From: a bacterium
Lineage (GTDB): Bacteria; Vulcanimicrobiota; Xenobia; Xenobiales; JADMJV01
Length of the DNA: 64,000 bases
Direction of reading: 5' to 3'
Assembly (NCBI GenBank): GCA_018266105.1
Contig: JAFEBA010000004.1
Span: 1 to 64,000, forward strand
Numbering within the stretch: the stretch's first letter is position 1; each line of letters starts with the position of its first letter. The translations under genes were made by a program, and so were the position numbers. The notes beneath the pieces were generated by a model. The model was given only the letters and a program-made list of their open reading frames with translations, made no database searches and was not told the origin of the DNA. Positions 51,688 through 60,416 of this stretch are shown piece by piece.

Positions 51688-53009
51688 GCAGATTCAGGCC
51701 CGTGCGCGATCTCGTGAGCAATCAGATACAGAAAGAGAACTCCCAGCACAAAATACAATCCGCAGAAACCGATCAGGGTAAAAATGGCGTCGCCGGAACT
51801 AACCACCGGGCTGGAGCCGTGGCTGGTGCGGAATAATCCGTAGACCAACCAGGGTTGGCGACCGAGTTCAGCCGTCATCCAACCCAGGCTGTTGGCGATA
51901 TAGGGAAACGGGAAGGCCAGCATCAGGGCCCACAGCAAGGGAGTGTTGGTGTAAAGACGCCCGCGCCAGCGCAAGAGACAGGCGAGGCCCATCAAGCCGA
52001 TAAAGATGGTGCCCAACGTGATCATGATGTGAAACGAGTAGTAGAGCAATTCGATGTTGTCCGGCCACTGGTCTTTCGGGAATTCGTCCAACCCCTGCAC
52101 GTAGCTGGTGAAGGTGCCGTAGGCCAGGAAACTCAGGACGCCGGGCAATTCGATTGGATTTTCGAGTCGCTGCTCGGCCACGTTGGGCTGACCAATCATG
52201 GCCAGGTCGGCCAGGCGGCCGCCGTGAAACCGGCCTTCCATGGCGGCCAGCGTGGCAGGCTGGTAGCGCCCCACAAATTTGGCCTGCTGATCGCCGCTGG
52301 GAAATGCCACCAGGATGGAGGCAATCAAACCCATCAAGGTCCCAGCGTTCAAGTAAAGTCTGGACTGCTCTGTGTGAATCTGTCGCAAGGCGTAGAAAGC
52401 ACCCACCGCCGCCACCACGAACGAACCGGTCACCAGCGCGGCGCACTGATTGTGAGCAAACTGCACGAACACCCAGGGATTGAGCAAATAGGCCCACAGG
52501 TCATCGAAGGCCAGAGAGCCGTCGGCGAGCACAGTATAGCCCACCGGATGCTGCATAAAAGAATTGGTCACCAGGATAAAGAGACCCGACAGCCAGCTGC
52601 CCAACGCCACGCCCAAAGCGGCTACGAAATGCAATTTTGGACCCAGCCTCTTTTCCCCCCAGATCAGCGCTCCGATGAATGCGCTCTCGAGAAAGAAAGC
52701 AAACATGCCCTCCATGGCCAGGGTCTGCCCGATCACACCGCCCGCAAACTTAGAAAAATTTGACCAGTTGGTGCCAAACTGAAACTCCATGGGAATGCCC
52801 GTAACCACTCCCACGGCGAAATTTACACCAAAGATCTTGGCCCAAAAGCGTGCCGCCCGATTGTATTTTTCGTCCCCGCTGCGCAGAGCTTTCCATTTCC
52901 AATAGACCAAAAACCAGGCCAGCCCCATGGTGAGCTGAGGAAACAAATAGTGATAAGTGATGGTGAAAGCAAACTGAATGCGATGCCACAGGGCCGGATC
53001 ATTAAGCAC
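51684..53009 (-). CDS. cydA: Cytochrome bd quinol oxidase subunit I
   Basis: A 441-residue membrane protein that carries the haems of cytochrome bd. Key pieces are HYLFPQLTMGLAWFLV with the haem ligand His near residue 20, the EGMFAFFLESAFIG helix, FAHNQCAALVTGSF with a second haem ligand, the quinol loop and LGRQPWLVYGLFRTSHG. The short quinol (Q) loop form is likely. With cydB it forms a two-gene operon. Confidence 0.95.
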   Translation of the reverse strand: MLNDPALWHRIQFAFTITYHYLFPQLTMGLAWFLVYWKWKALRSGDEKYNRAARFWAKIFGVNFAVGVVTGIPMEFQFGTNWSNFSKFAGGVIGQTLAMEGMFAFFLESAFIGALIWGEKRLGPKLHFVAALGVALGSWLSGLFILVTNSFMQHPVGYTVLADGSLAFDDLWAYLLNPWVFVQFAHNQCAALVTGSFVVAAVGAFYALRQIHTEQSRLYLNAGTLMGLIASILVAFPSGDQQAKFVGRYQPATLAAMEGRFHGGRLADLAMIGQPNVAEQRLENPIELPGVLSFLAYGTFTSYVQGLDEFPKDQWPDNIELLYYSFHIMITLGTIFIGLMGLACLLRWRGRLYTNTPLLWALMLAFPFPYIANSLGWMTAELGRQPWLVYGLFRTSHGSSPVVSSGDAIFTLIGFCGLYFVLGVLFLYLIAHEIAHGPESA

Positions 53010-53092
53010 GGAATTCTCCGATTCGCCTTTTCACCGCAGCCTACCCTGCCCGGCCAGAAGCGACTATCGGAGAATGCCCTGAGGCCATTCGA

Positions 53093-54328
53093 TCAGAGGG
53101 CGTAAGCCTCTGGGCGCAAGTGCCAGCGCGCCCCTTCGGGAGTGTCCTGCACCTCCACACCGGCAGCCAACAAGATCTGACGAATTTGGTCGGCGCGTTG
53201 AAACTGTCGCTCGGCCCGAGCCTCGTTGCGCAATTTGAGTAGAACCTCCACGAAGGGCTCGATCGGCTTGCGGGGATCCTGCAGCCCCTTCTGGGCGCTC
53301 TCGCCGATCTGGGCCAGCAGATTGCGGAAATGGGAGCGTGCCAGTCCCCAGTGGTGAACATCGCTGTCGCCGCTCCAGTCCACCAGCAACTGCTCGTATT
53401 CTAGCAAGGCTTGAGCCGCCCCCAGCCCATCGCCTGCGTGCAAGGACATCTCGAAACGCTGAGCCAGGGGTCGAGCCAGCTCCGTCACCAGGCCCTGAGT
53501 GGTGGTCGCCACTACCTCCACCGGCTCATCCTGAACGCTCTGGCCGGGCACAGGTTGGCGCAGCTCCTGCAGAGAGCCCTTGTAGCCGCTGTCGAAGAAG
53601 CTGACCTGAGCTTCCCGGCGCAACGTGAAGCCACCCTTGCCATGAACCTCAAAACGGTCGGCGGCCAGATCCAAAACCACAGCCGTGTGCTCGTCCACGC
53701 CCCAAATCCAGAGATGGGGTTCCAGCTGGCTCTCCAGAATTCGCAAGCGCCGTTCGCCCAGATAGCAAAAGCGGGTATCGTGGTTGCCCCCCACGGTATT
53801 GTTGAAGTGGGGTAGCACCACCGCCGGATAACCTAGTGAGGGCAGGATCTCCAGACCAGGCAGCCAGTGGGGTTCCTGACCCACCTTATAGATCTCATAG
53901 ACCGGCAGGCACAGCGCACCCACGGCGCAGGCGGCCGCGCTGGCGAAGATAACTACATTGCTGTCCTGCTTGAGCTTTTCCTCAAAGATGAGGGGAACTT
54001 CGGAGAGAGACCAGTGTAGCTGGGCGTAGCTGGGACTGCCGGGTCCGGTGAAAAGGTAATTGGCGTTGCGCAGGGTGCGGTAACAAAGCTGCAGCTCCAC
54101 TTCCGGTTGCCCGGAGTGACGGTAGCTGGCCAGGGTCAGCTTCTGATTGAACGACTGTTGAAAAAATTCGGCAGTTTTGGCGCTGAGGATGTCAGCGTTC
54201 TCCTGGAATCCGTAGGGGGTGTCCAACCAGACGCAGCGCGGCTGAGGCAGGCCGGACAGGAGCTGACGATGGACACCCACCAGACTGGGTGCGGTTTCGC
54301 CCGAACCCATCAGAACTAATTTACTCAT
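53093..54328 (-). CDS. Peptidase S51/cyanophycinase-like domain fused to CysRS C-terminal domain
   Basis: A 411-residue protein of two parts. Residues 1-260 resemble the peptidase S51/class I amidotransferase-like fold: KLVLMGSGETAPSLVGVH, FTGPGSPSYAQLHWSL and VVIFASAAACAVGALCLP, where the Ser may be the nucleophile although the usual GxSAGA reads ASAAA. GGNHDTRFCYLGERRLRIL and IWGVDEHTAVVLD follow. Residues 280-411 resemble the DALR/C-terminal domain of cysteinyl-tRNA synthetase (LRNEARAERQFQRADQIRQI, DTPEGARWHL). The catalytic HIGH/KMSKS parts of CysRS are absent. I chose the ATG that begins the S51-like domain. Confidence 0.75.
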   Translation of the reverse strand: MSKLVLMGSGETAPSLVGVHRQLLSGLPQPRCVWLDTPYGFQENADILSAKTAEFFQQSFNQKLTLASYRHSGQPEVELQLCYRTLRNANYLFTGPGSPSYAQLHWSLSEVPLIFEEKLKQDSNVVIFASAAACAVGALCLPVYEIYKVGQEPHWLPGLEILPSLGYPAVVLPHFNNTVGGNHDTRFCYLGERRLRILESQLEPHLWIWGVDEHTAVVLDLAADRFEVHGKGGFTLRREAQVSFFDSGYKGSLQELRQPVPGQSVQDEPVEVVATTTQGLVTELARPLAQRFEMSLHAGDGLGAAQALLEYEQLLVDWSGDSDVHHWGLARSHFRNLLAQIGESAQKGLQDPRKPIEPFVEVLLKLRNEARAERQFQRADQIRQILLAAGVEVQDTPEGARWHLRPEAYAL

Positions 54329-54342
54329 TTGGCTGGTGGGTT

Positions 54343-55716
54343 TTAAGGCTGAGGGCTGACGACCTGCCGGCGGGCGGCTCCAACCTCCAGGCGCAGGCTG
54401 CGCCGCCGGGCTCGGTAAGGTTTGACCAGGCGCTGAGCCAGGTCTTCTGGACGACGTCGTTTTTGCGCCACGCGTTTGGGAGCGACCGACACTGTAGCGG
54501 CCGGCAGCAGCTTGAGCGCGGCCACCCGGGCCAGGGCGGCCAGGGCAAAGAGAGCCGAGTAATTGCCGGGGAGCAAGGTCAGCACGGCCCCGCCCAGGGC
54601 CGAGCCGAGCAGTCCCGCCGCATTGTTGAAGATGGCAAAACGCGCCAACACGCTGGCCCGGTCGGCCGCCGGCACGGCTTCCAGGTAAACCAGCATGTTG
54701 GCCAGTTCGAAGGCGGCCGTGCAGGCGCCGGCGCAACCCTGGACGGCGATACAGAAAGCTAAATGCTTGATGGGAAGCAACCAGAGCAAGGAGATGGCGG
54801 CCAAACCCAGGCCGGCGCCTCGATAGAGGCTGGATGCGCCCAGGTTGTCGGCGCGCTTACCCAGCTGAGGCATAAAGGTGACCTTGCAAATCGTGCCGGC
54901 CGCCAGGCACAGGGCAGCCGCTCCGTAACTGAGGCCTTTGCTCTGAACCAGGAAGGCGTAGACGAACGGCTCAGCCAGGCGCAAAGCGAACTGACCGCCC
55001 AGAAGATAGAGCAGGGGGCGAGCTTTAGGGGTCTTTCGGATCTTTTCCAGCGCCTGCCGGAAGCCCAGCACCGAGTAATTGGCCGGCAGAGGGACGGGCT
55101 CACTCTGACGAGCGTAACAGTAGACGCCGACCAGCCGAGCGCAACCGGCGATCGCAAACAGGCTGGCGAAAATCGGAACGGTGATACCAAGGTGCTGGCC
55201 GCGGGCCAGCAGCCACGAGGCAGCCATCATGGTGCCCCACTGCACCAGATTGCAGAGGGCGGTACGGCGGGAAAAATAGGTAGCCCGTACTCGGGCCGGG
55301 ACAATGCTGTCCATCCAGGTGTTCCAGGCCGGTCCCACCGACCAGGCGGCCGCCCAATAGAGACTGACCAGAGTGAAGACGCTCCAGAGTGGCAGGTGGC
55401 CCAGCGTGGAGCCGACAGCCAGAGCCAACAGCACCAGACCCTGGAAGGTGGCCATAAACATGGACCAGAGGCGAACCGACGCCACCCAACGCAGCGCGCC
55501 GGGCGCCAAATTTTGCAGCACTGCACCGACAAACATCGGGATCGTGCCGATTTGCCCGCTGGCCAGAGCCGACTTGCTCAGCGCCAGAACGTAGGCGGGC
55601 AAGAATTCCAAAGCTGACCCGGACATAACGCAGAAAGTCCCACCCTCGCGCGTGATCCAGCGCAAGTCCTGATGCAGGCGATTTTCCTCTTGACAGCTCC
55701 GGTAGCCTAGTCTCAC
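54343..55716 (-). CDS. Major facilitator superfamily transporter
   Basis: A polytopic membrane protein of about 457 residues with about twelve hydrophobic segments and a charged loop halfway (RKTPKARP), typical of MFS permeases. The C-terminus is strongly basic (KRVAQKRRRPEDLAQRLV). Substrate unknown. Starts at TTG 55734 or GTG 55716 are possible; I prefer GTG because the TTG would overlap the divergent GINT1-like gene. It lies upstream of the S51-CysRS-like gene by 14 bases, so the two are probably co-transcribed. Confidence 0.75.
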   Translation of the reverse strand: MRLGYRSCQEENRLHQDLRWITREGGTFCVMSGSALEFLPAYVLALSKSALASGQIGTIPMFVGAVLQNLAPGALRWVASVRLWSMFMATFQGLVLLALAVGSTLGHLPLWSVFTLVSLYWAAAWSVGPAWNTWMDSIVPARVRATYFSRRTALCNLVQWGTMMAASWLLARGQHLGITVPIFASLFAIAGCARLVGVYCYARQSEPVPLPANYSVLGFRQALEKIRKTPKARPLLYLLGGQFALRLAEPFVYAFLVQSKGLSYGAAALCLAAGTICKVTFMPQLGKRADNLGASSLYRGAGLGLAAISLLWLLPIKHLAFCIAVQGCAGACTAAFELANMLVYLEAVPAADRASVLARFAIFNNAAGLLGSALGGAVLTLLPGNYSALFALAALARVAALKLLPAATVSVAPKRVAQKRRRPEDLAQRLVKPYRARRRSLRLEVGAARRQVVSPQP

Positions 55717-55728
55717 TGTTCCCAGAGT

Positions 55729-56508
55729 ATGCAAGACCGATGGGCCATAGGTTACCGAAAGGGAACCATTTCACCAGATTGCACATGGATTCACCCACCA
55801 CCGGGCCGAATCTTTGCCGATCCTTTCCTGGTGATGCACCAAGATGAGCCATGGATTTTCTTTGAAGACTACGACGGAAGGCGGGGTCACATCGCGGCCA
55901 GCCCTCTGCTCGACTTCCAGGCGCGCCCAGCCCTACGGTTGAACTGGCACCTTTCCTACCCCTTCCTGATCGAATGGCAGGGCCAACTGTTCTGTGTACC
56001 CGAACAGTTTGAGGCTGGCGAAGTGGCGCTTTATCGATGTCTGGGCTTCCCTGACTGCTGGAAAAAAGAAACAGTTTTGCTGGATGGGTTTGCGGGAGTC
56101 GATCCGACGGTAATTTGGTCTGACGGTCTTTGGTGGATGTGGGTCGGAGACCAATCCAGACGAGCACGCGACAACACGTTTCTCTTCTGGGCCCCGACTC
56201 TAACGGGACCGTGGCGCCAACATCGCCAGAGCCCCGCAATCCATCGGATCGATCTCGCTCGCCCCGGCGGCCTTCCCTGGCTGACGGAATCGGGCTGGAT
56301 GAGGCCCGCTCAAAATCGCACCCGCACATACGGCGGCGGACTGCTGGTTTATCAAGTGGACCGGCTCGACCCTGAAATCTATCAAGAAACGGAATGGACG
56401 CGTTGGGAACCTGATCCAGGCTGGCCCTACCCGGACGGACTGCACCATCTGTGCATGTCCCACGGATGGACGGTATGGGACGCCAAACGCATTGTGGAGG
56501 AACTGTAA
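55729..56508 (+). CDS. GINT1-like five-bladed propeller protein
   Basis: A 259-residue protein with the pattern TWIHPPPGRIFADPFLVMHQ, PWIFFEDYDGRRGHIAAS, NWHLSYPFLIEWQGQLFCVP, VALYRCLGFPDCW and DPTVIWSDGLWWMWVGDQS. This ADPF/FFE/HLSYPF/LYRA/W series is typical of the glucosamine inositolphosphorylceramide transferase 1 N-terminal-like domain (GH43-like fold) found in bacterial polysaccharide loci. Activity is not established. Its stop shares a base with the ino1 start (TAATG), linking it to inositol metabolism. Confidence 0.7.
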   Translation: MQDRWAIGYRKGTISPDCTWIHPPPGRIFADPFLVMHQDEPWIFFEDYDGRRGHIAASPLLDFQARPALRLNWHLSYPFLIEWQGQLFCVPEQFEAGEVALYRCLGFPDCWKKETVLLDGFAGVDPTVIWSDGLWWMWVGDQSRRARDNTFLFWAPTLTGPWRQHRQSPAIHRIDLARPGGLPWLTESGWMRPAQNRTRTYGGGLLVYQVDRLDPEIYQETEWTRWEPDPGWPYPDGLHHLCMSHGWTVWDAKRIVEEL

Positions 56509-57602
56509 TGTCGGAAATTCGCCTGGCCATCGTAGGCGTAGGAAACTGTGCCAGTGCACTTGTGCAGGGGTTAGATTATTACAAAAACGGCGACAAGAGC
56601 GGCCTGATCCAGGATGAGATTGGCGGCTACACAGTCAACGACATCAAAGTCGTAGCCGCCTTCGACATCGATGAGCGCAAGGTGGGTAAGCCCCTGGGCA
56701 CGGCTTTGAAGGCCGCACCCAACTGCACACCCTGGTTCACCCGCGACCTGAGCGGAGAAGGCGTCACCGTGCTGATGGGCAACATCCTCGACGGCGTGGC
56801 AGCCCATATGGCCGAATATGACGAAGACGTCTCTTTCCGCCCTTCCAATCAGGAAGCCGTGGACGTGGTCAAAGCTCTGCGCGATAGCAAAGCCAATGTG
56901 CTCATCAGCTACCTGCCGGTTGGCTCGGAAAAGGCTGCCAAGTTCTATGCCAGTTGCTGCCTTGAAGCAGGCGTGGCCATGGTCAACTGCATGCCGGTCT
57001 TCATTGCCTCCGACAAGGAGTGGGCCGACAAGTTCCGCGAGAAGAAGCTGCCCATCGTCGGCGATGACATCAAATCGCAACTGGGAGCCACCATCGTGCA
57101 CCGCACCCTGGCTCAGCTCTTCGCCGAGCGCGGCATCACCGTCAAGCGCAGCTATCAGCTGAACACCGGCGGCAACACCGATTTCTTGAACATGCTCAGC
57201 CAGGACCGCCTCAAGTCCAAGCGCATCTCCAAGACCGAAGCGGTGGCCTCGGCCCTGCCGGCAGAACATAACTCAAAACTGCACATCGGTCCATCCGACT
57301 ACGTGCCGTGGCTGCAGGACAACAAGTGCTGCTTCCTGCGCATCGAGGGTGAAGGCTTCGCCGGTCAGCCCATCGAGCTGGAATTGCGCCTCTCGGTTAT
57401 GGACTCGCCCAACAGCGCCGGCTGCGCCATGGACGCCATCCGTTACTGCGCGGCTGCCCTGGACCGCGGTCTGGCTGGCCCGCTGGAAGCCCCCAGCGCC
57501 TTCTTCATGAAGCGCCCCCCCGTTCAGCTGACCTTCAAGGACGCTCAGGACGGAATGGAAGAAGTGCTGAAGAAGCCCATGCTTTCCTCAGTCAAAGCCT
57601 GA
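56508..57602 (+). CDS. ino1: Inositol-3-phosphate synthase
   Basis: A 364-residue NAD-dependent enzyme that converts glucose 6-phosphate to inositol 3-phosphate, the entry to inositol compounds. The NAD motif is LAIVGVGNCASALVQGLDYY, followed by VVAAFDIDERKVGK, then VNCMPVFIASDKEWA, LPIVGDDIKSQLGATIVHR and NTGGNTDFLNM, all hallmarks of the short bacterial/archaeal Ino1 type. It closely follows the GINT1-like gene and ends at a strong terminator. A starting point for PI-like lipids or mycothiol-like thiols. Confidence 0.95.
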   Translation: MSEIRLAIVGVGNCASALVQGLDYYKNGDKSGLIQDEIGGYTVNDIKVVAAFDIDERKVGKPLGTALKAAPNCTPWFTRDLSGEGVTVLMGNILDGVAAHMAEYDEDVSFRPSNQEAVDVVKALRDSKANVLISYLPVGSEKAAKFYASCCLEAGVAMVNCMPVFIASDKEWADKFREKKLPIVGDDIKSQLGATIVHRTLAQLFAERGITVKRSYQLNTGGNTDFLNMLSQDRLKSKRISKTEAVASALPAEHNSKLHIGPSDYVPWLQDNKCCFLRIEGEGFAGQPIELELRLSVMDSPNSAGCAMDAIRYCAAALDRGLAGPLEAPSAFFMKRPPVQLTFKDAQDGMEEVLKKPMLSSVKA

Positions 57603-57618
57603 ACCGCTTCGAGCTCAC

Positions 57619-57654
57619 AAAAAAAGCCGGTCCCCAATCGGGGCCGGCTTTTTT
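57619..57654. terminator. Intrinsic terminator after ino1, possibly bidirectional
   Basis: The arms AAAAAGCCGG-T-CCCC and GGGGCCGGCTTTTTT (one bulged T) close a short AATC-type loop and end in a T-run. It separates ino1 and the convergent MshA-like gene and could act on both strands, because the left arm starts with an A-run. Confidence 0.88.
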
Positions 57655-57669
57655 CATGCCTGATTCACT

Positions 57670-58701
57670 TCAACCTTTGAGCAGACGGCTCAGCCAGCGC
57701 TCCCAGCTGTTCACGGCCCGGGGCCAGCTGTGGGCTTCGGCCAGAATGCGGGCGCGTCGTTTATGCTCTTCGGAGAAGCGGGCTCCAGGTTGGAAGGGCA
57801 GTCCCAGGCGGCGCAGGCGGCGGGCCCAGTCGGAGTCCTCGCGCACGCCTACGGCGGCACCGCAGGCCAGCGCCTCCAACAGACTCAGCCCGTAGGTCTC
57901 ATAGTCACTCAGATTCAGCAGTTGATGGATTTGCCCGTAGAACTGGCCCATCTCGGCATGCTGCAGCGCGCCGAGGTAACGCACGTTCTCGCGCTCAGGA
58001 CCGTCCTGCATGCCGGCCACCAGCAGTTGACTGGGCTCCTGCAGGCCGGCCAGCCAGTGAAGCGCCTGGTCCAGGTTCTTGATCGGATCATTACGCGCGG
58101 CCCAACCATAGACATAGGGAGGGCCGGCCACGGCTTCGCGGGCCGGCGCCACCGAGACCCCGGGCCGCACCACCGTGCCGCGCAGAGCGGGATGATGGCG
58201 ACGGGCATTGTTCAGATCATGCCAGTGCAGATAGGCGCTGGGATACTTCTCGATCAGTCGGGCTTCACGGTCTTGCCGGATCAGCTCTAGCTCGGTGCGG
58301 GCTGTGCCCTTTTGGGCTTGGAGGGTGTGGAACATGATGCCCCCGGGCAGTCCCAACTCATCCAGCAGAGTGGCCGACATCCAGTAGTGAGCGCTGGCGA
58401 AATCAAAAGAGCGGCCAATCAACCAGTTCTTTAGCTCGGACTTGAAGGCCCCGAGACAGTTCCAGGCTGCTTCACGAGTCCAGGGCCGATTGGCGCCGCA
58501 GGGGAGATGGTGCACCCGCACCAGAGGCGTCAGTTCCTCCACCTGATACACCCCGAAGCCTCGTGTGACGACATCGGTGGGGAAGCGTGTATAGCGCAGA
58601 AAACCGAGCAGGAGCACGTTCATACCGCCGGACAGGTCCTGGCCGGGCTGCTCGGTGGGGCAGGTATGATAGCTAATGAGAAGGTGCTTCAAGAAGTCCA
58701 C
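57670..58701 (-). CDS. MshA-like glycosyltransferase family 4 enzyme
   Basis: A 343-residue GT-B glycosyltransferase. The N-terminus SYHTCPTEQPGQDLSGGMNV resembles that of MshA, the enzyme that transfers GlcNAc to inositol 3-phosphate as the first step of mycothiol synthesis. Other shared pieces are VVRVHHLPCG-like VRVHHLPCGANRPW, FASAHYWMSATLL, a FHTLQAQKG segment and VVRPGVS. The C-terminal donor region has NLSDYETYGLSLLEALACG. It lies near ino1, the usual supplier of its acceptor. Sucrose-phosphate synthase-type enzymes share the GGMNV motif, so the substrate is not proven. Confidence 0.75.
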   Translation of the reverse strand: MDFLKHLLISYHTCPTEQPGQDLSGGMNVLLLGFLRYTRFPTDVVTRGFGVYQVEELTPLVRVHHLPCGANRPWTREAAWNCLGAFKSELKNWLIGRSFDFASAHYWMSATLLDELGLPGGIMFHTLQAQKGTARTELELIRQDREARLIEKYPSAYLHWHDLNNARRHHPALRGTVVRPGVSVAPAREAVAGPPYVYGWAARNDPIKNLDQALHWLAGLQEPSQLLVAGMQDGPERENVRYLGALQHAEMGQFYGQIHQLLNLSDYETYGLSLLEALACGAAVGVREDSDWARRLRRLGLPFQPGARFSEEHKRRARILAEAHSWPRAVNSWERWLSRLLKG

Positions 58702-59594
58702 GTGAGGCGATAGACAGGCCGCTCCTGTCCGCCCAAGTCATATTTGTAGCGCTCGGTACCGCGCAAGAAATCGTATTCGCAATTGCCGTCCAGGCAGGCC
58801 TTCTTGATACAGAAACCCAGCAGCACCAGGCCTGGGGCCAGACTTGCATACTGCGGGTCATAGCCCGAATTGTAGAGGTTGACGACGTTGTTGAAGCGGA
58901 TCTGGTACATCGAGGCAAGCGGCACCTGACCGTCCCAGAGCACACTCAGCCGCAGCATATCGGCCTGACGCAGAGAATCGGTGAGGGCGCGAAAAAATTC
59001 CTCCGAGCCGCCCATAAAATCGGCTTTCTCGGCCGAACTCTGGCGGTGCAGCCTCAGGAACGTCTCCAGGTCTCCCTCGTGGGTCACATGCAGGCCGTGT
59101 TGAGCCATTCGTTCCGCTCGACGCATTTTGCGTCGAAGCTCATGGCGATTTTTCTTGCCCAGGCCGGCCAGATATTGCTCAAAGTCGCCGGTCAGACGGA
59201 CGAAAGGTGATTGGTCAGTCACTTCCAGACCATCCTGGGGCAGGCGTGATTGCAAAGCCCAGGCGTCCGGAGCAAGATTGGGAAAACGCACCGGAGCGTC
59301 CCAGCCGGAGGCTTCTTGTCTCAAAGACTCCCAAAACTCCGCAGAAGCACCCAGGCCGTCGAGACGATCTGAAACATCCTGACCGCCCAGCAGCTCCCAG
59401 GCGTCTTCGGCTCGATGAAAGAGGACCAAATCGCGATCATTCCATACGCCCAGGCGCAGTTGTCGAGCAAAGGACTTGGCCCAGGGCTGCAAAAAAGTGG
59501 GAGTGAGAAATGGGCTGGGACGCGGGTGTTCCATCACCCGCGTCATCCACAGGGAGCGATCGATGTCCCCTAATTCCTCATACCAGCGCCACAC
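58689..59594 (-). CDS. BioF2/FemAB-like GNAT acyltransferase
   Basis: A protein of about 301 residues of the GNAT-like BioF2/CelD-type family (PF13480-like), seen in polysaccharide and lipid loci. Signature pieces are GKKNRHELRRKMRRAERMAQ, VLWDGQVPLASMYQIRFNNV, LYNSGYDPQYASLAPGLVLL and a C-terminal YDFLRGTERYKYDLGG. These enzymes attach acyl or aminoacyl groups. I chose a GTG start at 59594 with an AAAGGAA site; later ATGs (59546, 59534) are possible. Its stop overlaps the MshA-like start by 13 bases, so they are co-transcribed. Confidence 0.7.
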   Translation of the reverse strand: MWRWYEELGDIDRSLWMTRVMEHPRPSPFLTPTFLQPWAKSFARQLRLGVWNDRDLVLFHRAEDAWELLGGQDVSDRLDGLGASAEFWESLRQEASGWDAPVRFPNLAPDAWALQSRLPQDGLEVTDQSPFVRLTGDFEQYLAGLGKKNRHELRRKMRRAERMAQHGLHVTHEGDLETFLRLHRQSSAEKADFMGGSEEFFRALTDSLRQADMLRLSVLWDGQVPLASMYQIRFNNVVNLYNSGYDPQYASLAPGLVLLGFCIKKACLDGNCEYDFLRGTERYKYDLGGQERPVYRLTWTS

Positions 59595-59646
59595 GCCAGG
59601 GCGGGTTCCTTTCGAGACGAGTTTTTCCTGGCAGGAATCTCCCTGC

Positions 59647-60399
59647 ATGCAAACCGTTTGGGAGCTTTCAGCCTGTTGCAGCGCCCGTGACGGGCACCGC
59701 AACCTGGACGACAGCCTGGTGCAGGAGGTGCAGGCCGGCACCGCCCGGGCCTGGCTGGAAGAGCAGGGCCGGGCCTATATGCAGCTGGGAACGTATCAGC
59801 TTGAAATTCTCGTTCATCCTGACTGGCGCGGACAGGGCTGGGGGAACTGGTTGCTGCACAGGGCTCTGAGCGAAGCTCCAAGGGTCACGAGCTGGGCTTA
59901 TGGCGACCGAGCCGAAACGGTAGCCTGGCTGGAGCGCAACCAGTTTGTCAGCCACCGGGTTCTTTCTAAAATGGTGTTCCAGCAAGCCAGGCCGGAACCA
60001 CCTGACTGGCCGGAGGGCTGGAGCCTGCGCACCTACCAACCTCAAGACGCCGAACCCTGGCATCAACTGCACGTCAGCCTGCAAACTGACCCCAGCCGGG
60101 CCTGGTCTCCCCAACGGCTGCAGCGCCAACTTCAGAAAACTTCCCCGGAACGCTTCTGGCTGCTTTTCCAGGGCCAACGGATGCGGGGTTACTTGTGGTT
60201 GAAAGAGAATGAAATCTTTCTGCTGGCCCTGTGCCCCTCGTCGCGCGGCCAGGGCATCGGGCGGCGACTGCTGCAATGGGCCATGTCGCAAAGCCGGGGA
60301 ACCTGGGGATTTTGTGACCAGCCGTCCACGCTCGAACTCTACACGCGGCTGGGCTTCACCGAGGTAGGGAGGGACCGCTGCCTACGCCACTGCGAGTAA
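59647..60399 (+). CDS. MshD-like double-GNAT acetyltransferase
   Basis: A 250-residue protein with two GNAT domains, the architecture of mycothiol synthase MshD. The N-terminal copy has LEILVHPDWRGQGWGNWLL (RGQGWG at 61-66) then the MshD-like SWAYGDRAETVAWLERN. The C-terminal copy has FLLALCPSSRGQGIGRRLL (RGQGIG at 200-205). MshD acetylates the cysteinyl amine of Cys-GlcN-Ins. The N-terminal domain is shorter than in actinobacterial MshD (about 300). The start ATG lies after an AGGAA stretch. Divergent from the BioF2-like gene. Confidence 0.7.
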   Translation: MQTVWELSACCSARDGHRNLDDSLVQEVQAGTARAWLEEQGRAYMQLGTYQLEILVHPDWRGQGWGNWLLHRALSEAPRVTSWAYGDRAETVAWLERNQFVSHRVLSKMVFQQARPEPPDWPEGWSLRTYQPQDAEPWHQLHVSLQTDPSRAWSPQRLQRQLQKTSPERFWLLFQGQRMRGYLWLKENEIFLLALCPSSRGQGIGRRLLQWAMSQSRGTWGFCDQPSTLELYTRLGFTEVGRDRCLRHCE

Positions 60400-60416
60400 A
60401 CGATCTCTTCGGATTC

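Noticed and set aside
55100..56530. A 476-codon open frame on the minus strand across the MFS and GINT1-like genes
   Set aside because: It spans two genes on opposite strands that both have clear family motifs, and its own translation is Arg/Gly/Pro-rich without domains.
60390..60416. Longer inositol phosphatase starting upstream of GTG 60417
   Set aside because: The upstream frame reads sensibly for a few codons but has only CTG codons and no usable start before the previous gene.
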